64,000 nt of DNA from Bondarzewia mesenterica (Eukaryota; Basidiomycota; Agaricomycetes; Russulales; Bondarzewiaceae): NCBI GenBank assembly GCA_004802705.1, contig SGPL01000063.1, forward strand, positions 1 through 64,000, read 5' to 3'. Made by a program: the position numbers and the translations under genes. Position 1 is the stretch's first letter. Each line of letters opens with the position of its first letter. This document shows, in pieces, positions 1-11,109 of this stretch. Below the pieces are notes generated by a model. That model was given only the letters and a program-made list of their open reading frames with translations. It was not told where the DNA came from and did no database searches.

Positions 1-448
1 AAAATCTCTTATTTTGCCATTGCTTGTATACTTTAGATAGCTCGTTCATATCAGACTGACAAAATTATACTATTGTCAATGTTACTTTTGCGTGCAAAAT
101 GAGAAGCACTTGAGATTAAATTAGTACATAGCTTGTCCAAATTATGAATCTTAGAGACGAAGAATAAAGATATTATTTGCTATGGACTGAGGACAGATTA
201 GAACTATTCTTGGCTCAATGGGTCCCACTGAAAAGCCGGGGGTAACTTAGAATGATCTCAGAACAATGAGTACTGAAAATGTCTATATGAGAACAAATAA
301 GTACTAATAAGTTCTCAATTAGGAGGGGAGTAATTCCCTGATGCAGTGGATAATACTGATCTGCACTAGTGCGTCTCGTTCATTTTTCTTTCTTTTTATA
401 CCTGACGTTGCATTGGAATGGTATGTGGTGTTAAATCCAAATCGTCAG
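1..448. other. AT-rich stretch, no gene seen
   Basis: AT-rich sequence with many stops in all frames. It lies where the N-terminal exon of the following N-acetyltransferase should be, but none of the three forward frames reads like the N-terminus of that family. I see no repeat or mobile-element ends. Confidence 0.5.
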
Positions 449-1434
449 CACTGAAAAACACTATATGGAAGTTTCGCCCGAGGGCATGTTCGAGCGCATG
501 GTGCTGAACAGAAAGGGCAGCTATTGCTTTGGGCGCAGTGGACTGTTTTTCAACATGATACGCGGCCTAGGATACCAGTTTGTTCTGTATAGATTCCTAC
601 GTCTACGATGTCGTGACTCATGTTCCAATATATATTGTAGAACCTATGCAGCTGCTGCGTGCGTGTTCGCACCTGGGCCCGATCCCTCCGTGACATACAG
701 CCCTCTTTCCCACCTCGTCTTGTTCGTTCAACCCTATCCGCACTCCAATGAAACCTACATCGTAGATCTAGGCTTCGGTGGGTCCGGACCTCTGAGACCC
801 ATCCTCTTTAGCGACGGTGAGGAGCACCCGGAAGATGTGGTTTGGGGCAGTCTGCCTCCAGAAAGGCACAGAATTGTCAGGGCAGCGTACCCCTCTAGCA
901 GCATTGGTATGGAGTATACTTCTCCGGTGGACACCAACGAAAGACTTTGCTGATCCTGATTTCTAAACGCATGCAGAGACGAGCGAAGGCTCTGGAATAG
1001 CCCCGTTGCGGGACTGGCACATGCAGGTCACACACACTCCGCTCTCTGCTGTTCGAGCCGAGTGGACCACGCTTTACACGTTCTCCGAAGCTGAGTTCTT
1101 CCAAACTGACATTAACGCCGCTTCGTTCGAGGTGTCCGCGAGGCCCAGTATCTTTCAGGCCAACGTCATCTGCATGCGCGAATTTGAAGTGAACCTAGAG
1201 GACATCCGCTCGCAGTCGGTTTACGATCCGGAACGCGATAAGGAGGAACTAAAAGTCTTCGAGAGCGAGAGTGCCAAGGGTACGAGGTGGGTGGGCAAGT
1301 GGACCCTTGGGGATCGCGGGACGACCGTGACTAGGAAGATTGGTGCGAAGACATTCGATGCGAAGGTGTTGCGGAATGAGGCTGAGAGAGTGAGAGTGTT
1401 GAGAGATGTGTTCCGGATCGAGTTGCACGAGTGA
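449..1434 (+). CDS. Arylamine N-acetyltransferase, 5' end missing
   Basis: Arylamine N-acetyltransferase family; these cytosolic enzymes move an acetyl group from acetyl-CoA to arylamines or hydrazines through a Cys-His-Asp triad. All three residues are visible: Cys in GSYCFG, His in PLSHLVLFV and Asp in YIVDLGFGG. Exons are about 449-577, 641-906 and 977-1434. The first intron (578-640, 63 nt) has no stop and keeps frame, so it can be misread as coding; removing it gives the family-like LGYQTYAAAACVFAPG. The second intron (907-976) joins to a segment with DWHMQV and ends at a TGA. The coding frame runs back only to a possible acceptor at 448, in the middle of the first domain, and the roughly 40-50 residues that normally precede KHYMEVSPEGMFE are not found. 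The gene is therefore either 5'-truncated or has an upstream exon I could not recognise. Confidence 0.8.
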
Positions 1435-1735
1435 GATGAAAAATGGATCCAAGGAAGAGAAGTGGCATTGAAAAGGACTTCCAGTGAACAATGAAGGAGA
1501 AAGAATTAGGACAACGAGGTATATATAATCCCGGTTGGTATAAAGCTGACTGTGACATTGAGCGGTGTTAATCGAGGAGAACGTGAGCAGGATTCGAAAT
1601 CAGTGGGGTCTGAGCTCGGAATTTTGAAAAAGGCCCTCGCTGAAGCGCAACGCCCAATGCTTATTTATAGGCACGAGAAGGGTATCAACAAGTTAAACCT
1701 GGTGTGCACCACAAAGGTTCCGTTTCATCAGTTCA

Positions 1736-3100
1736 TCAGTCGCCGTCATCGTCCGTTTCAGCCTCGTCCTCGTCCTCATCGGCATTGCTGCCGCCTTCCT
1801 CGCTCCCCTCTTCGTCACTAGTTTCATAGTCAGTCATCCCAGAATCACGAGTCGCCTCGTACACCTTGCGTTCGGACTCCGTCAAGATGTCCAGAAACAC
1901 TGCTTGAAAGTCCGCACAGAACTGAATGAGGGTGGCCATTTGTGGGGTTACAGAGCGCTGGGTGAGCGCCTTCATGATCTTGTGAAATCCGAGCGCGCGC
2001 AGCGTCGTCTCAGAGAGCGGATCGAGGTCGACTAGTTCGATACTCTCGGACTTTGCCCCGTCTGACACAGCAATACTCTTCGATCGCAGCACACGCGCTA
2101 TCACACGAAATGATTGCTCGTAGTTTGACCAAAGGTTCTTGGAATTCTGTTTATGCATACATCCTGAATGAGCTGATGATAACATCAGGGCTTTAGACGT
2201 ACACTATTCTCCGGCGAGAAGTCTTCGGAGCGAAGCTGAGGTAGTAAAACGAATTTTGCCGAATCAAGTATAAACACTGTACTCGGGCACGGTCAATGAT
2301 AATTAACAGGAAGGTCATAGAAGATGATGATATTTACCTCTTCTTAGGTTTATCTCTGCAGTCAGAACGCGGGCGAATAGAGGCCAAACCAATGGTTCCA
2401 AGATGAATTTGGGTAGGCGGAAAATCGTTTTCACCAAGCCTCCCTTGATCACTGAGGTATTTTTGAGACTCCTCATGACTTCGAGTTTTGGTATAAGTGC
2501 CCCCTTCATTTCGAACAGGCGTTTGAAGAGGATGTTGCATGCATACGCGGCGGAAAGTGCAGTGATGACGGAGTCTATTCTGTCGGTAATGGTTCGCACA
2601 GCAATCAAGGTCTTGTATCGGGGAATGGGAGATTCAGTAACGGAGGATACCGCGCGACGGTGGGTGAAGCGAAGAGAAGGTTTATAATTGAGGATTACTC
2701 TGTATTTTTGAGTCAACGAACGCTGAGAGCATGAAATATTCACCATGTATGCGTACCCTGTATTCTTTCTCACAAACTCGCATCCTAATAGATAAGGCAT
2801 GATGTGGATTGTCGAAGCGCGGAAGCACCGCGAAGTATGCAGGAGAGTCAAGATAGGATCCCAATCATTGTCGAACTCGGAAGAAATGACGAGCTCCATG
2901 AAATAATCGGAAAGTACGCATACCACAATGCAATGAAGCAGCTCCGCTGGAAGGCTAGGAACTGCATGCGCCACAAAGTGAGGTTGACTGACGCTATCGG
3001 GAGGAGTAACCAATTCCTGAACTCCCTCATCTCCCGATTCCATAGCTTTGTAGTATTCTCCACTGAATATCTCTCGATAAGTTGGTATATCCGGTTCCAT
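1736..3100 (-). CDS. F-box-like protein with acidic tail, copy A
   Basis: Function unknown. Near the N-terminus LPAELLHCIVVCVLSDY, followed by a DPILTLLHTSRCFR segment, resembles the F-box-like opening of many mushroom proteins. The C-terminus is a run of Asp and Glu. Suggested exons on the minus strand are 3100-2757, 2699-2338, 2276-2205 and 2163-1736, about 401 aa. The 57-nt intron 2756-2700 keeps frame and is supported by alignment to copy B. The last intron would be only 41 nt, so that junction is uncertain. The protein aligns along its whole length with its downstream-oriented neighbour at 3713-4905: NYKPSLRFTHRRA matches NYRPLITSIHRLA, and ILTESERKVYEATRD matches ILTPAEQRNYEDARY. The shared exon order shows a tandem duplication. 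An F-box role in SCF ubiquitin ligases is only a possibility, because the motif is weak. Confidence 0.6.
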
Positions 3101-3712
3101 ACCACGTAGTAGCTACTCACCTTCAAGGGGTTAGTCTAGTTGGCAACTTGACTTTTGAAGTAAGAACACGAATGTCGTCCGTTAAAGGCCAACTTGGGAG
3201 AAGTCATCCAAATCAGGGTTTGGTGCCTGTCAGAACCAATCGGCTTGATGCCGAGGAGGGCAAACTGATTCACCACTTCTCAGCTCTTAGTGCGTTGGAG
3301 ACATCTCTAGGCTACGTACAAGCAAAGACAATACTGTCATCGAGAAGTCGGGGGTGTTTTTTTTCGGTGATGGTTCGCGGACTTCAAAAGGCAGCTAGAC
3401 GCATTTCATCAACGAAAGCGTAGGCAGGGAGACCAGCAGAGACGTATGCATGCCACCATCGAAGTTCAAGCAGAAAGCAGCGTAGCCACTATGTAGGAAG
3501 TTGGCAAAAAGAGGCTTGACAGAGGTAGGTGACACAAAAGACACGCATATACTTCAGAGACCTGCGCCACAGCAGAAAATAGGAGCGATGCTCCGCTCGA
3601 ATAATAAATGGAAGATATTTGGATTCTATGTTATCAACACCAGTTCAGCACGAAAGATACACGAAGACACCTCTGAGTAGTAGTATCATAGCCTTACTTG
3701 GTGCTCTCTTTC
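3101..3712. other. Spacer between tandem paralogues
   Basis: About 0.6 kb between the two F-box-like copies. It should hold the promoter of copy A and the 3' flank of copy B. No further copy, RNA gene or repeat is recognisable. Confidence 0.5.
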
Positions 3713-4905
3713 TCAGTTCCAATCGTCGTCGGAGTCGTCATCAGAGCTATCCGTCGGGGCATCACTATCATCCGACGAATAATCCTCTCGGAACTTGACA
3801 TCGTTGGCTTCACGGTAGCGAGCGTCCTCATAATTTCGTTGCTCCGCTGGCGTCAATATCGCGAGCATCATGGCCTTGAAATTGCGACAGAAATTGCGGG
3901 TCGCAGATCTCCGAGTCTTATTCTCCCAGAAGGTGAGCGAGTCTATGATCTTGCCGAAGTTCGCCCGACGCAGTATGCAGTACGAGATCTGCGGTTCCTC
4001 CGGCAAAAGTTGCGAATGCCTTTGTAGCAATTGTTCAAACGCAGAAATCGACGGCAAATGGATTTGATAAAATTCGTGTGCGTCTCCCTGCTGCTAATTA
4101 ATATCGACATGGGGACGGCAGGATGTTTCTCACTCACTGGGACAGGAGAATCGTTGGCGATGCAAAGCTTCAAACGAGCTTGGTGCAGATCCATAATTAA
4201 ACCGATAAGCCAGGCTATAAAGTAAGAAGTCAGTGCGCGAGGAATGATAAACGAAGATAATGATTGCCTACCCTTTTGTAATACGACTTCCTTCGTCTTG
4301 ATGACGTCGACGACGGGACTGAATATGACTTCTTTAGCCATAACAGGCACAGTGTCTTCAGGGATTAAATCGAGAGAGGTTTGGTCAAGCAGCGAAGTTA
4401 CCGTCATGGGCGAGAACGACCCAGACCAGATCTTATCAACTGCCTGTACCACCTTGCTTCTGGCATATATGCGGACACCGTACGAAATTGCGAGTGCTTC
4501 CATCCACGACTCGCGGCGTTTAGAGAAAGCAACGTGCGAATTGTTTTTTCGAGGATCCGTCGATGCGGCAATCGCTAGGCGATGAATGGAAGTGATGAGT
4601 GGCCTGTAATTTTTCAAGGTTCTTGATGCCTATGAGTCAATGCCTTCTCAGCGGTTACTAGTAAGAATATCTTACTTCGTCTTCTCGTCAAAATATTCCT
4701 TGCCAAGAACCTGAGAAGCCACTTCGATGGTCATTTTTCGGAGGAAGGTGGTATGCATGAGCGACATGATCGAATCCGCTTTATTCTGGGGATACTCGCG
4801 CAGGATGATGTTGCGCAGATAGTCAGCGATTACCAGAAGTAGGATGTAGGACCAGAGCTCGACGGGAAGAGCAGGAAGATTTGGAGCGATGTTAATCCTT
4901 GCCAT
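3713..4905 (-). CDS. F-box-like protein with acidic tail, copy B
   Basis: Paralogue of the gene at 1736-3100, function unknown. The chosen start gives MARINIAPNLPALPVELW, so the F-box-like LPxELW lies almost at the N-terminus; copy A carries about 45 extra residues before it. Exons on the minus strand are 4905-4676, 4621-4272, 4214-4138 and 4087-3713, giving exactly 344 codons including the stop. Introns are 54, 57 and 50 nt with clear GTAAGA, GTAGGC and GTGAGT donors. The C-terminus repeats Asp, Ser and Glu (DDSDAPTDSSDDDSDDDW), matching the acidic tail of copy A. Sequence between the copies has diverged widely while exon layout is kept, so the duplication is old. Confidence 0.62.
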
Positions 4906-5998
4906 TGTACCAGCACGATCATGCAGGAGTGAATCAGGAACTATAGACGACGCGACCAGACAGCAAGTGAAGGATTATGAAACAGTGTCGTTGTCAACAT
5001 GATCAGTCTCAGATTATAAGGTCAAGGGAACTCACAGTTTCGGGAGAGCGATTAACAAAACAGGTCAAAGCGAATACGCAGGAAAGGCGGGTGTGTTTCA
5101 AGAAGAATGGAGAATGGAGGTTTGCTTTGGAAAATGACCCACTAGAGCTCCCAGCAAACGAGGTTTTATATGTGTGGTGCAGTGGCCATCAAGAGCCACC
5201 ACCCGCCACTTTCCCTATTTATGATCAATTGTTCAGTCAACTAGTCAACTCACCGAGCACACGATGCTTTCATATAAGCCTCTTGCCGTAGGGTAAGCAA
5301 ATCGAATCGCGAAGACGTCGTGTTTTTTTTTTTGCGGATGGCAACGAATGGAGGCCATCGCAACCTTCTTCAAGTTTTGAAGGTTAGTTTGACGTACACA
5401 CCTGGTAACAGAAGATGAGAGAACCAGCAGATGCGCAAAGAGGGCCATCGGAGTCCAAAAAAATTGATAGCTTAGCAGCATCGTGGTGCTGGTGCGAAAT
5501 ACACAAGTCGACACAAGTCGTGAAAATTCGGCTTAGTCTGAATGCGACCGGGAAAGACCGGGTACTATTCGGCCCGACCACTGCAACTTGCCTGCCGCCC
5601 TCTCCACACTTGCACTCAGCACTGCTCCTCGTCCTCGGTCCTTTCGTTTTCGTCAGTATACCACTAGGTGTCAGAACATTTAGACGTTCGACAATACCCC
5701 ACATATAGAAAGTTAGGGCATCTCGTTCGTTTTATCACTTAAAACACGGGTTACTTACAACACGGGTATCAGGATTCAGGACGAATTTGCTGGCATCAAA
5801 TTTTGCTAGTTGGACGATAAAAATTGTGAGTACAGTCCCTCACATTGACGGAACTTTAGTTTACATCTTTCAAGTCAACGCGGCGACCACTCAGTTTCAA
5901 CCTCTTTGACCGTTTATTTATCTCGAATTTTCAGATCATTTATTGCTTTTAAAGGACACGACATCTCTTTCGTGCACGAAAGAACTCATTCATTTTCC
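4906..5998. other. Intergenic, no gene recognised
   Basis: About 1.1 kb between the divergent F-box-like copy B and the thioesterase. Short open frames occur on both strands, but none resembles a known protein and none has paired splice signals. It should contain both promoters. Confidence 0.45.
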
Positions 5999-7095
5999 AT
6001 GTCGACCTCACTTTTTCGCCGCATCGTCAGCACTTCACGACCCCCACGCATCTCCCGTTCTCGCCCGCTGACAACCCCAGTACCACCGCCTGTCCCCCCC
6101 ACCTCATCTCGTATCTTCCGCGCTTTGCGCGCCGTCTCCGCCGTCTCCACCATCGCACTCGCGACGTACACCTTCGGCGCACTGTACCCACCGACGCCCT
6201 TCACCTACATCTCCCCACGCGCAGCACCGCCTCCACCAGATCCAGACCACCCAGACTCGCACGCGTACCTCGCCTCGCTCGAGGAACAACTGCACGCACT
6301 CCCGCTACTCGCACGGCACCGCATCGAGGGCACCGACGACGTGTGGTATGAAACGCGCCCGTACCTGAGTCTCCCAGAGGAGCGCCGCGCAAATAACTTG
6401 ACCGCTGGCGCACTGCGCGGTCCCGGCAAGCTCGCGATGCCGCCGCTCGTGCGTGCACGGAAGGACGAGAGCGAGAGCTGGATTTTCATCCACGTCGGAC
6501 GGGGTTTGTGTGGGCATGACGGGATCGTACACGGAGGGCTATTGGCGACGCTTTTGGACGAGGGATTGGCCCGTGTGGTGAGTCATCTCCTTTCCCCAGT
6601 AAACGAACAGTACCGACTGACTGATCGACTCTTCGCCGTCTTCCCCTGCGCACATGGATAGGCTATCATGAATCTCCCAGAGAAAATCGGTGTCACCGCC
6701 AAGCTGTGCATCAACTACCGTGCGCCCACTCGCGCTGACCAAGTGCGTCCCTTCCTTCTCCAATTCTATTTTCATTCATTAACGCGAAAACACCCACCAG
6801 TTCATCGTCCTCAAGACCCGCCTCGTCGAGCTCAAAGGCCGCAAAGCTATAGTCTCGGGCACGGTCGAGGACATGGATGGTACCGTCCTCGTCGAAGCCA
6901 CGTACGTCCGCGATCTTCCTCCTTTCACCCTCATTTTCACTCACGTGTGCATGACCATCACTCGATAGAGCGACTTTCGTCCAGCCAAAATACGCGAAGC
7001 TCCTCAGTTCGTCCAGCATACACCAGGCTATGGGCGAGCCGCAGCCTAAGACGGAGGTCGTCGAGGTGGTATCTATCCAGAGTTCGAGTTCATGA
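5999..7095 (+). CDS. PaaI/THEM4-like hotdog thioesterase
   Basis: Hotdog-fold acyl-CoA thioesterase-like protein. The core reads GHDGIVHGGLLATLLDEGLA, the helix motif of the PaaI/THEM4 group, followed by VTAKLCINYRAPTRADQ and a later strand VSGTVEDMDGTVLVEAT. Exons are 5999-6577, 6662-6742, 6801-6901 and 6969-7095, together 296 codons with the TGA. All introns are GT..AG, 84, 58 and 67 nt. The first about 60 residues are rich in Arg, Ser and Pro with almost no acids, then comes a hydrophobic segment (VSAVSTIALATYTFGALY). This suggests a mitochondrial presequence or a membrane anchor. An in-frame ATG at 5906 would add 31 residues, but the 5999 start begins directly with the basic leader. The substrate is not predictable. 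Exon 1 is very GC-rich and throws several long antisense frames that are artefacts. Confidence 0.85.
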
Positions 7096-7171
7096 CAGCG
7101 ATCCTTGCTCTGCAGATGTGCTTGATACGCCACCGTGTGCATAGATGTTATCTTTTGCCTCATATCTCATA

Positions 7172-9464
7172 TCATATACAAGACGACGAATAACACTCGT
7201 GAAGAGGCATGACAAAATACCGTAAATGAATGTCTTTCTGGAAACCCAAGTCCAAATACCTACTGCGCTTGCTCTGCAGGCTGTATATGGCCCGAGTCGT
7301 CCATGCGCGCACTGCAAATGGGAGGAATAAAGCATCCCTGTTTCAGATAACATAGACAAGTTGAAGACTGAAGACACGTACATAGCCTCGTCCGCAAACT
7401 CTGTGTGATCTTTGACGCGGATGTGGATCATGGGCAGCGCAAAGACAAGGCCCGCGACCAGCAGGACCCACGTCGAGAGAAAGATGTTCATGTACCTAGA
7501 AAGGGCGGGGCGTAACATTCGGATCAGCAACCGCTAAACGACGACCGCCCCGGACGGTAGATCCAGCCCGACACTGCCCGACACCATCAGAGCAAAAGAA
7601 AGACCCAAACCACGTACGGAAGCTTGACTGCGTCCGCGCGCCAGACGCCCGCAGCACCCGCCGACTGGATGGACTTGTCTAAAGAAAACGAAGCACACAA
7701 CGACAGTAGCACTCAGCGGCGGGACGGTCGAGACCAGAAGGGGGGGTGCGCACAGAATCCGGTGAAATACGCCAGTTTGGCAGGGTCGTTCGACATGGCG
7801 CCCATCATCCAGTACGCCGTCGTTTGCCACATGGCATCGAGCAGACTGCAAAAGATGTAAAGCCAGACACGGCTGGGGTATCGGTGGTCGTAGATATCCA
7901 TCTTGTTCGAGTCATTGGGGGGCATGGACTCGCGCGTATAGTCCCTGCGTGGCGACCGTGCATAAGCCACATTCAAACGTTCATCATTGAGAAGCCCTCA
8001 CCTCTGGTAGAAGTAAGCCCAGATATGGATGATGAACACCATGCAGAGAAGGACGACCCAGCCAGCAAAGGCGCGGAAGCGACGGGTAAGACGGCGTCGG
8101 TCGAGGAAGAGACCAATCGAGATAGAGCCGACGATCTGCGAGAGCCAGTAGACAAGGTTGTTGAGCGATCGAGCGCGGATGTTGAATAGGGCGCCATTGT
8201 AATCGTTGAACTCTGTCACAAACCATCAGCTTCCTTTCAGCCGATACGTACGGCGACCAACACAAAAATGGAAGATCCGCAACGGCCAGAAAGAGACTCA
8301 CGCCAAGTGTAGAACCAGTTGGACGCGAAGAACATGGGAAAGAGTAAGACGATCATCGGATCAGTCTTGAGAGCGATGTACAGGCCGTAGAGCTCGGTCT
8401 TCCAAGATGATTGGCGGGGGGCAGTGACCTTCGTGCCGTCGGTACGGATCATCTTGTTTGGGTCAGCCATGAACATGGGGATGGTAACGCCAATAAGGGT
8501 CAACACGAGGAAACCGATCTGACGAAATAAACAGAAAAAATGAGCACGCAAACATGGATAGCGGGAGTGTTACTAACATAGGTCCCATTGCCGACTTTTG
8601 CGGAAAACCAATGTCAATAACAGCGCGAGATCAAAGAGAGCCTGTCACTGCGCGCTCACCCGCGTTGGTCTATACAACGAAACGAACATTAACAGCGTTG
8701 AAGCGGGATATGCAGAGGGCACGCGACCGCTGCGTACCGTAGAATGGAAATTCTGTCCGAGCGAGACGGACGCGCCGACGACGCCACCCAAGTTGAAGAT
8801 GGCCCAAAAGACGCCAATGTACTTACCCTTCTCATTCTCGGTGGGATACGCGAGCATGATAGAGCCCTGTGCTGTCCACAGCAGGCCTGCGCAGACGCCG
8901 AGGACCGCCCCAGCGGCGACGACGAAAGGACCGGCGTTCGAGTGGATGTTCACAGCTCTGAAAGAGGCATGCAAGCGTGCGTGGAGTCAGAAGTCGAGCA
9001 AGCGGGGATATCCCCGCGGTGGGAGAGGGGCAGTAAGTACTGACAGGAAAGAACCAATGTAGAGCGCATAGCCGCAGCTGCCGATGAGGAGAGTGAGCTT
9101 GGGCCCGATTTTGTTGTTGATGGAGCTGTGTCACGATAACGCGTCAACGACCACAAAATGCGATAAAAGGAACGACGCGTATGTACCCAGCGAAGAAGCC
9201 GGAGAAGGAAAAGGTGGAGTATAGGGCGACATTGGCGTTGGCGCTGTTGGCGCTGTCGATCTGACCGCCTGCGCCGAGACCATTGAGGGCATTGAACAGG
9301 CCAGGACACATGAAGCAGACGACACCGAGCATGGCTACCTGGGTGAGAGGGTGATAGTAGAAGCCTTTGAGACCTGTAGGACGCTCGAAGACCTCGGCGG
9401 CAGACTGATAGCGGTCGTCGCTGTGGCCGCTGCCATAGCCCTTCTCGTTGGCGAGGTCGGACAT
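7172..9464 (-). CDS. UNC93-like multi-spanning membrane protein
   Basis: Fungal UNC93-like protein, a family built on the MFS fold; transport substrate unknown. Conserved blocks occur in order from the start at 9464: GFYYHPLTQVAMLGVVCFMC and PGLFNALNGLGAGGQ, then AGAVLGVCAGLLWTAQGSIM with YPTENEKGKYIGVFWAIFNL, then PMIVLLFPMFFASNWFYT, FNIRARSLNNLVYWLSQIVG, and the C-terminal WLYIFCSLLDAMWQTTAYW with YMNIFLSTWVLLVAGLVFAL. About ten short introns separate these blocks. The final exon after VKDHTEFADE is not certain; one reading ends with a TGA at 7174-7172, so the 3' end is approximate. The gene converges on the thioesterase, with less than 100 bp between stops. Confidence 0.85.
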
Positions 9465-10462
9465 GACAGGGTATGTGGAAGTGGGTGGAGAGCGGGCCAG
9501 AGAGACGGGGGCATCGCAAAGTGGTATAAATCATGAAGAAGAACCGCCCGTTCGTGACGGGGGGGTCAGATCGTGCGGCGCTGGTCTTTGGCGACGCGCC
9601 AGTTTGGCTTGAATGGTCGTAATGACGGTAGAGCAAAAGAGGGAGATCTGCCGGTGCAATCGAGCGTGCCACTGATTTGAGAGTGCACATGAAGGCAAGG
9701 CATGTGCTGGTTTGCCTTCAAAGACACATCAAGCCGGCGAGACAAGCCAGATGTCGAGCCAAACCGGCGCATCGCCAAAGGGTCCCGCCATTCTTGAGCG
9801 AGGCAGGTCCATCTCCGAAAGCGGCAGGGGCGGAATCCTATGCGACGTCTTGTAGTCGGTCTTGTAGTCGAGTACCGATGTCGAATCATCAATTGGGGGC
9901 GGGGTTTTGAGTCGCTCGTCTGACAAGACACCAGTGGTCGACGACAGCGTGCTGGCTTTCCATAATGACCTTGTAACCTTGTTGGACCTGCTTAAGGGAG
10001 CGGGGCGATCGCTTACCGGTGAAGAGACGCTACAAAACGAATGAAGGAAGGTCAGTTCGAAAATGTAGTCACACGGCGCTCACTATTTGTAGTGAGCCTA
10101 GTTCAGTTTTGTAGTCGCCCCAGTTCGCCTTTCGTACTCTTTGTAGTCCCCTCAGTTTCCCGAATTCTGAGGTCAAAATGGCACATCGTTCCATCCTAAA
10201 GTAATAACGATTCCCTATTCGGGAATCGTAATCTAGACTGGTGCCCGCGGTTTCAACGAGATCGGTCAAGACAAAAGCTGTCATCTTGCGCAAATGATGT
10301 CGCGCGAACACTGTCAACCCCCACGATGTGGTCATGGTGCCAGCAAGTGTGTACGCTCCGACGATACCCCCGCGAGGCTCGTTGTTCCTCATCAACCCAT
10401 CAGCACCCCCATGATTGAGGTTAAAAAGCCTGGGGAAAAAGTCAACGACGATTATGAAGCCA
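9465..10462. other. Upstream region of UNC93-like gene
   Basis: About 1 kb between the UNC93-like start and the tRNA. Open frames exist on both strands, but none resembles a known protein. The stretch probably contains the promoter of the UNC93-like gene. Confidence 0.45.
10436..10440 (-). terminator. Pol III T-run after tRNA-Gly
   Basis: Five T residues on the transcribed sense of the minus strand shortly after the tRNA 3' end, as expected for RNA polymerase III termination. Confidence 0.6.
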
Positions 10463-10533
10463 TGCATTAAGAGGGAATTGAACCCTCGGCGGGTCGATGG
10501 CAACGACCCAGGTTACCACTACCCCATTAATGC
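10463..10533 (-). tRNA. tRNA-Gly (anticodon GCC)
   Basis: On the minus strand a complete cloverleaf folds: acceptor stem GCATTAA/TTAATGC, D-arm with GGGT..ACCT (one G-T pair), anticodon stem GGTCG/CGACC around the loop TTGCCAT (anticodon GCC), a four-base variable loop, T-arm GAGGG-TTCAATT-CCCTC, and discriminator A. The B-box region GGTTCAATTCC is intact and there is no intron. A run of five T on the minus strand (10440-10436) about 23 nt downstream can serve as the Pol III terminator. Eukaryotic nuclear-type tRNA-Gly. Confidence 0.93.
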
Positions 10534-11109
10534 CATATTAATGAAAGGCATTGAGTTTTATATGACGAGCAAAATATCATGAGTCTGCCCACACTAATTT
10601 TCGACTGTCATCGGTATACTTATGGGGACCAATAGAGCATGCACTAGATATAGTACATGTCACTGGCACTCGAAAACTCTGGACTTATGCATGGTGACAA
10701 GTGGTCCTGTATATGAGCTCGCGATCGAACATCGCAACCATGAAAGCCTCACGACACGTCGACTCACGAGACTCCAGACGGATCTGAGCAGGAGAACAAG
10801 TAATCGTTTCGTTTCGAGTTCATTAGTAGTCAACACAAGAAACAACATCACAGAGAAGACAGAGAGTAGAAACAGGTACGCGCCCGTAGACTAGTACTAA
10901 GTATGGTTCACCGCTCCAATTGGTGAGGTCGGAATACAGAAGACAGTTGGGGGGATAAGAAACGGAAGGGGAGGGCTGTTTGATGAGTGAAGCTGATGCA
11001 AACCTGGAAGCAAAAGGTGCGAAGAGAGAGCGGGCTGGTGGTGATGAACCCGGGTGAAGGGTGGACCAAACATCGCAGAGAGGCAGAAAGACTGAATGAG
11101 AAGGAAGGT
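10534..11109. other. Intergenic, no gene recognised
   Basis: Contains the 5' flank of the tRNA and the 3' flank of the sugar transporter. Nothing else is recognisable. Confidence 0.45.

Noticed and set aside
5986..6532. Several long antisense frames opposite the thioesterase first exon
   Set aside because: They are shadows of a very GC-rich exon; the plus-strand frame has the conserved hotdog motif.
10069..10503. 144-codon open frame on the minus strand overlapping the tRNA
   Set aside because: Its 5' part is the tRNA-Gly gene itself and the rest has no recognised motif; it is a chance frame.
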